DNA of 64,000 nucleotides from contig CAJNOJ010000299.1 of assembly GCA_905250025.1 (NCBI GenBank), forward strand, positions 1-64,000, in the 5' to 3' direction. Of the stretch, positions 61,178 through 64,000 are shown piece by piece. The translations under genes were made by a program, and so were the position numbers. The stretch is from Adineta ricciae (taxonomy: Eukaryota; Rotifera; Eurotatoria; Adinetida; Adinetidae). The notes below the pieces were generated by a model. The model saw only the letters and a program-made list of their open reading frames with translations. It ran no database searches and was not told the DNA's origin. Each line of letters opens with the position of its first letter. The stretch's first letter is position 1.

Positions 61178-62493
61178 ATGGAGTTATTCTCATTAACAAC
61201 GAATGTAACTATCACTGATATTCAATGGCAAGCCTATCCAGTAGCGATTTTCTCGTTAATGTTATGTTTATTAACCGTATTAGGTAATATATTGATTATC
61301 TATGCGATCATTTCCAAATCAACATTACATACATCGACATATTATTATATTGGATCGTTGGCATTTGCTGATTTTCTCGTTGGATTGATTGTCATGCCAT
61401 TAGCATTCATATTTGAAATGACCGACGATGAATACTGGCTATTTCGACGGCATCTTACATTTCTTTGTGATTATTGGCATTCCATGGATGTGTTTGCATC
61501 AGCAGCATCGATATTCGGTTTGTGTACTATTGGTTTAGACCGTTATATCGCGATTACGAAACCGATGGAATATCCGAATTCGTTCTTATCGAAGAAATGG
61601 TATTGTGTGATACCGATGATTTGGATATGTTCAGCAATTGTTTCATTTCCACCGGTGCTCTATTTCGGAACGAGACAGGCCATCACTCGTATGTAAACGA
61701 TAACATTTTCGTTGCATTGTTCTTTTTTTCTTCCTTTCGGTCAGGACAATCAATGATGTTGAACGAAACAACAGCTGGAGTATTCAAAGAATGCGACTTT
61801 CCAAACAATCCATACTATATTTTGTTCATATCGATTGTATCGTTTTATCTACCGTTACTCGTAATGATTTATGTTTATATTCAAGTGTATGCAGCTGCGA
61901 GAACACAAGCATTAGCACTCTGTTCAGGTTATAAACACCATCATCGAATCAAATCAGCGAAATCTTTCATTCCAAGACTTCGTTTCAAACAAATACCTGA
62001 TGAACAACGATCAACAACGATCACCGACGATAGTCCTATGCATGAACCAAGCGTGGATTTACTCGAGAAACGTCGATTATCACCGGAATTAATCACACTT
62101 CGCATTCATCATGGTAAATATCAAAATCCCAATGTTGAATTACTCAATATTAGTCGAAGGAAGTCATTAAGTAGAATCAAAAGAGAACACAATGAAACAA
62201 ATACATTTTGGAAGAAGTTTTCTCGAAATCAAAAAGCAGCAAAATTCATCGGTATTATCATGGGTGCATTTGTTTTTTGTTGGTTACCATATTTTGTCTA
62301 TTTTCTTCTCAGTGGCGTCTTTCTTATCCGTTTGAAAGACGAGCAAAATCATGAACTTTTAGTGAAAATCTTCTCATGGTTGGGATATACGAATTCTGCA
62401 TTAGACGTTCTTGTTTATGTTTCGACTTCAAAAGAATTGCGAACAACATTTATTCGATTATTTATTCCACACAGATTGAGATGTGCACAATGA
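61178..62493 (+). CDS. biogenic-amine-type GPCR
   Basis: Exons 61178-61688 and 61745-62493 (56-nt GT-AG intron, phase 1); 419 aa. N-glycosylation sites occur near the N-terminus (TNVTIT). TM1 LTVLGNILIIYAI, TM2 SLAFADFLVGLIVMPL, TM3 WHSMDVFASAASIFGLCTIGLDRYIAIT with the amine-binding Asp (MDV) and canonical DRY, TM4 MIWICSAIVSFPP, TM5 IVSFYLPLLVMIYVYI, a long basic third intracellular loop (~125 residues), TM6 GAFVFCWLPYFVYFL, TM7 WLGYTNSALDVLVYV. This matches the dopamine/octopamine/serotonin group. The TM5 serines used for catechols are not obvious, and NPxxY is replaced by DVLVY. AATAAA at 62531-62536. Confidence 0.87.
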
Positions 62494-63514
62494 ATTTTCA
62501 TTTTCAAATGTATATTAAGTACAATCAACAAATAAATTTACGTCATTTAAAGGTTTTTGTCAGACAGGAATTTCATTGAAATAGTCATTTGCGCGCTCGT
62601 CTTCTTTCAGTAGGTTATCTAATTGACAAATCTTGGTGAAAGCGTTTCATACGGCGGATGTGGTTTTGTGTTGTCTATCGACACATATTCTGCTTATTGT
62701 TGACTAGAAGACCAGTTTGTATATGAATTGTCAGAGAAGCGCGAAAGAAAAGTACTTCCGAGATAAGATCAAACCAACTTCACGCCTTTTCACGAACTAA
62801 ATTTATACACATTACGAGACTTTTTTCACTTGTAGATAAATATCTTATTTGTGTGAAAGTATCATTCACAGAAGCAAACTTCATACCAATTAAAAACTGT
62901 CAATGTTTGTCCAAGGAACAAGAGCAAATCCAGGTAAATATGAATGCCAATGCTCGTGCGTTGATCTTTCAATCCAATTACCGTTTTCTGAAAGAGGATA
63001 TGACTTTGCGGCGGATCATCGTCGTCGATCGAAATGAGTGGTGAAGTGGTTACGGTGAAGATCGTAGCTAAACATATGATCAATCAAAACAAAATGATAA
63101 TCTATTTCATGAAAAGAATACACAATCTGGATCGATTTCTGGAATTGATTATTTATATCGAATTAGTGTTCTCAAGGTCAAAACAAAGATCTATTGAAGT
63201 TTTCTAAACGAATTTGAACGTACTAATGCTTCATAGAAAGAGAAGTCATGAACAATACAAACTCGTTTTTCTTCTGTTGAAAGAATATCTTTCCTAAAAA
63301 AAAATATACAAGAATGTGAATTGAAGAGGAAAGTGCATGGTTCACAATCTTCGAAGTAAGATATGAATGATCGATTTTATCTATTTCATCAACAAATTAT
63401 TTTTCAGCTATGTTCATATTATACTTTAATATGGCATTAAATGTCAAATGCCTGAACATAAAATCATTAGAATACCAAAGAAACAAAAGAAAAATGGTCT
63501 TATCGAGTCTAGAT
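62494..63514. other. intergenic sequence, no gene recognised
   Basis: AT-rich apart from the poly(A) signal of the upstream receptor. A plus-strand open stretch around 62853-63044 has no motif. Confidence 0.35.
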
Positions 63515-63760
63515 TTAACTGACTTGCTTTGAATAAATAATCTTTTTATCATTAGAAGTTTTTTTGCAGAGAATCCTGTAAAGAGTCCAAATAATCAACG
63601 TTGATAAAAATATGATGCATGATAGTATTAACAGCCAAGATAATTTTGCCTTGTTCATTGAAAATTTTTCCAATTGTGCTGCATCAGCCGTGTTTTGTGG
63701 ATTTGTGTATGAATGACCTGAAAAGCGTTTTATTGCGTCATTATTCAGTAAAAAAGACAT
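63515..63760 (-). CDS. small single-pass membrane protein or last exon of a larger gene
   Basis: One minus-strand frame ends at 63515 with a membrane helix (LSWLLILSCIIFLSTLIIWTLY) and a basic tail (RILCKKTSNDKKIIYSKQVS). Two readings are possible. It may start at MSFLLNNDAIKRF (63760), or a splice acceptor TTTTCAG at ~63720 may make it the last exon of a gene whose upstream exons lie further to the right. No family recognised. Confidence 0.4.
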   Translation of the reverse strand: MSFLLNNDAIKRFSGHSYTNPQNTADAAQLEKFSMNKAKLSWLLILSCIIFLSTLIIWTLYRILCKKTSNDKKIIYSKQVS

Positions 63761-63930
63761 TAATAGATCGCATACTCATCGACAGTTGTATTGTATGTTC
63801 CGCATGTGTCTTATTAATGTGACTTATCTTCTGAATAGCATACGGTACAGTTGTAATGGTGACATTATCATCAAAAAGTAACCTAGAGAAATATGTAAGT
63901 AGATCGAAAGCCGAAAATTATACTGGCTTT

Positions 63931-63999
63931 TTACCGGGCCATATGAGCAGCCGTATTACCCCAGCACGCTGTTGTTCGACGTCGAGTGTGTGCTGTACT
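63931..63999 (-). other. GC-richer edge sequence, possible end of another mobile-element frame
   Basis: From about 63930 the composition becomes GC-rich, as in the first 160 bases of the window. A minus-strand frame from the edge reads TTACWGNTAAHMAR and stops at 63931-63933. Another frame is open to a stop a little further on. A retroelement C-terminus is a guess from composition and position only. Confidence 0.22.
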
Positions 64000-64000
64000 A

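Noticed and set aside
62853..63083. Overlapping open frames on both strands downstream of the aminergic receptor
   Set aside because: No start context, splice logic or motif; the frames on the two strands are mutually exclusive shadows.

Overview
The window looks like animal nuclear DNA, most probably from a bdelloid rotifer. It is AT-rich. Nearly all introns are 47-70 nt and start GT (once GC) and end AG. The gene families are metazoan: EGF/LDLa/TIG surface proteins, rhodopsin-type GPCRs, an SLC7 transporter, FEM-1, a VLIG-type GTPase and an F-box protein. The species call is an inference from gene style and was not tested by any search.

Layout. 1-162: 3' end of a non-LTR retrotransposon. 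989-11087 (-): one six-exon gene for a secreted mosaic protein of about 2965 aa, with a palindromic MITE-like insert in its last intron. 11727-12110 (-): NHL-repeat relic. 12967-18769 (+): SAM + VLIG-type large GTPase, 1846 aa. 19906-21367 (+): small secreted protein with seven EGF modules. 21665-22651 (-): membrane-anchored GST-like protein. 23154-25800: decayed GPCR and decayed membrane-protein sequence. 25954-27473 (+): F-box protein. 27637-28494: TIR element. 28587-30782 (-): SLC7 amino-acid transporter. 33264-35499 (+): N-terminal half of an LDLa/EGF/7TM receptor. 35501-45724: three pieces that repeat sequence present elsewhere in the window. 45726-48165 (+): C-terminal half of the receptor. 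48811-51311 (-): a GPCR in one partial and one nonsense-mutated copy. 52687-52910: hAT-type MITE with a perfect 8-bp target duplication. 52992-56626 (+): FEM-1-like gene with an internal duplicated segment. 57040-57694 (-): broken kelch gene ending in a telomere-like tract. 58538-59573 (-): intact paralogue of the GPCR. 61178-62493 (+): aminergic-type GPCR. 63515-63760 (-): small membrane protein or last exon.

Six single n characters (35500, 39181, 44648, 45725, 49147, 55245) sit exactly at the ends of directly repeated, slightly diverged blocks. This is what un-merged heterozygous contigs look like when they are scaffolded end to end. I therefore read most of the apparent tandem duplications as allelic copies laid in series, not as biological arrays. 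Setting aside 35501-45725 brings the two halves of the LDLa/EGF/7TM receptor next to each other.

The genes do not form one pathway. The recurring theme is cell-surface recognition and signalling: EGF, LDLa and TIG ectodomains and several GPCRs. Cytosolic innate-immunity-type (VLIG) and ubiquitin-ligase adaptor (FEM-1, F-box) genes lie among them. The most unusual gene is the mosaic protein at 989-11087. Parts of it resemble modules I know from bacterial surface proteins, joined to animal domains and interrupted by ordinary spliceosomal introns.
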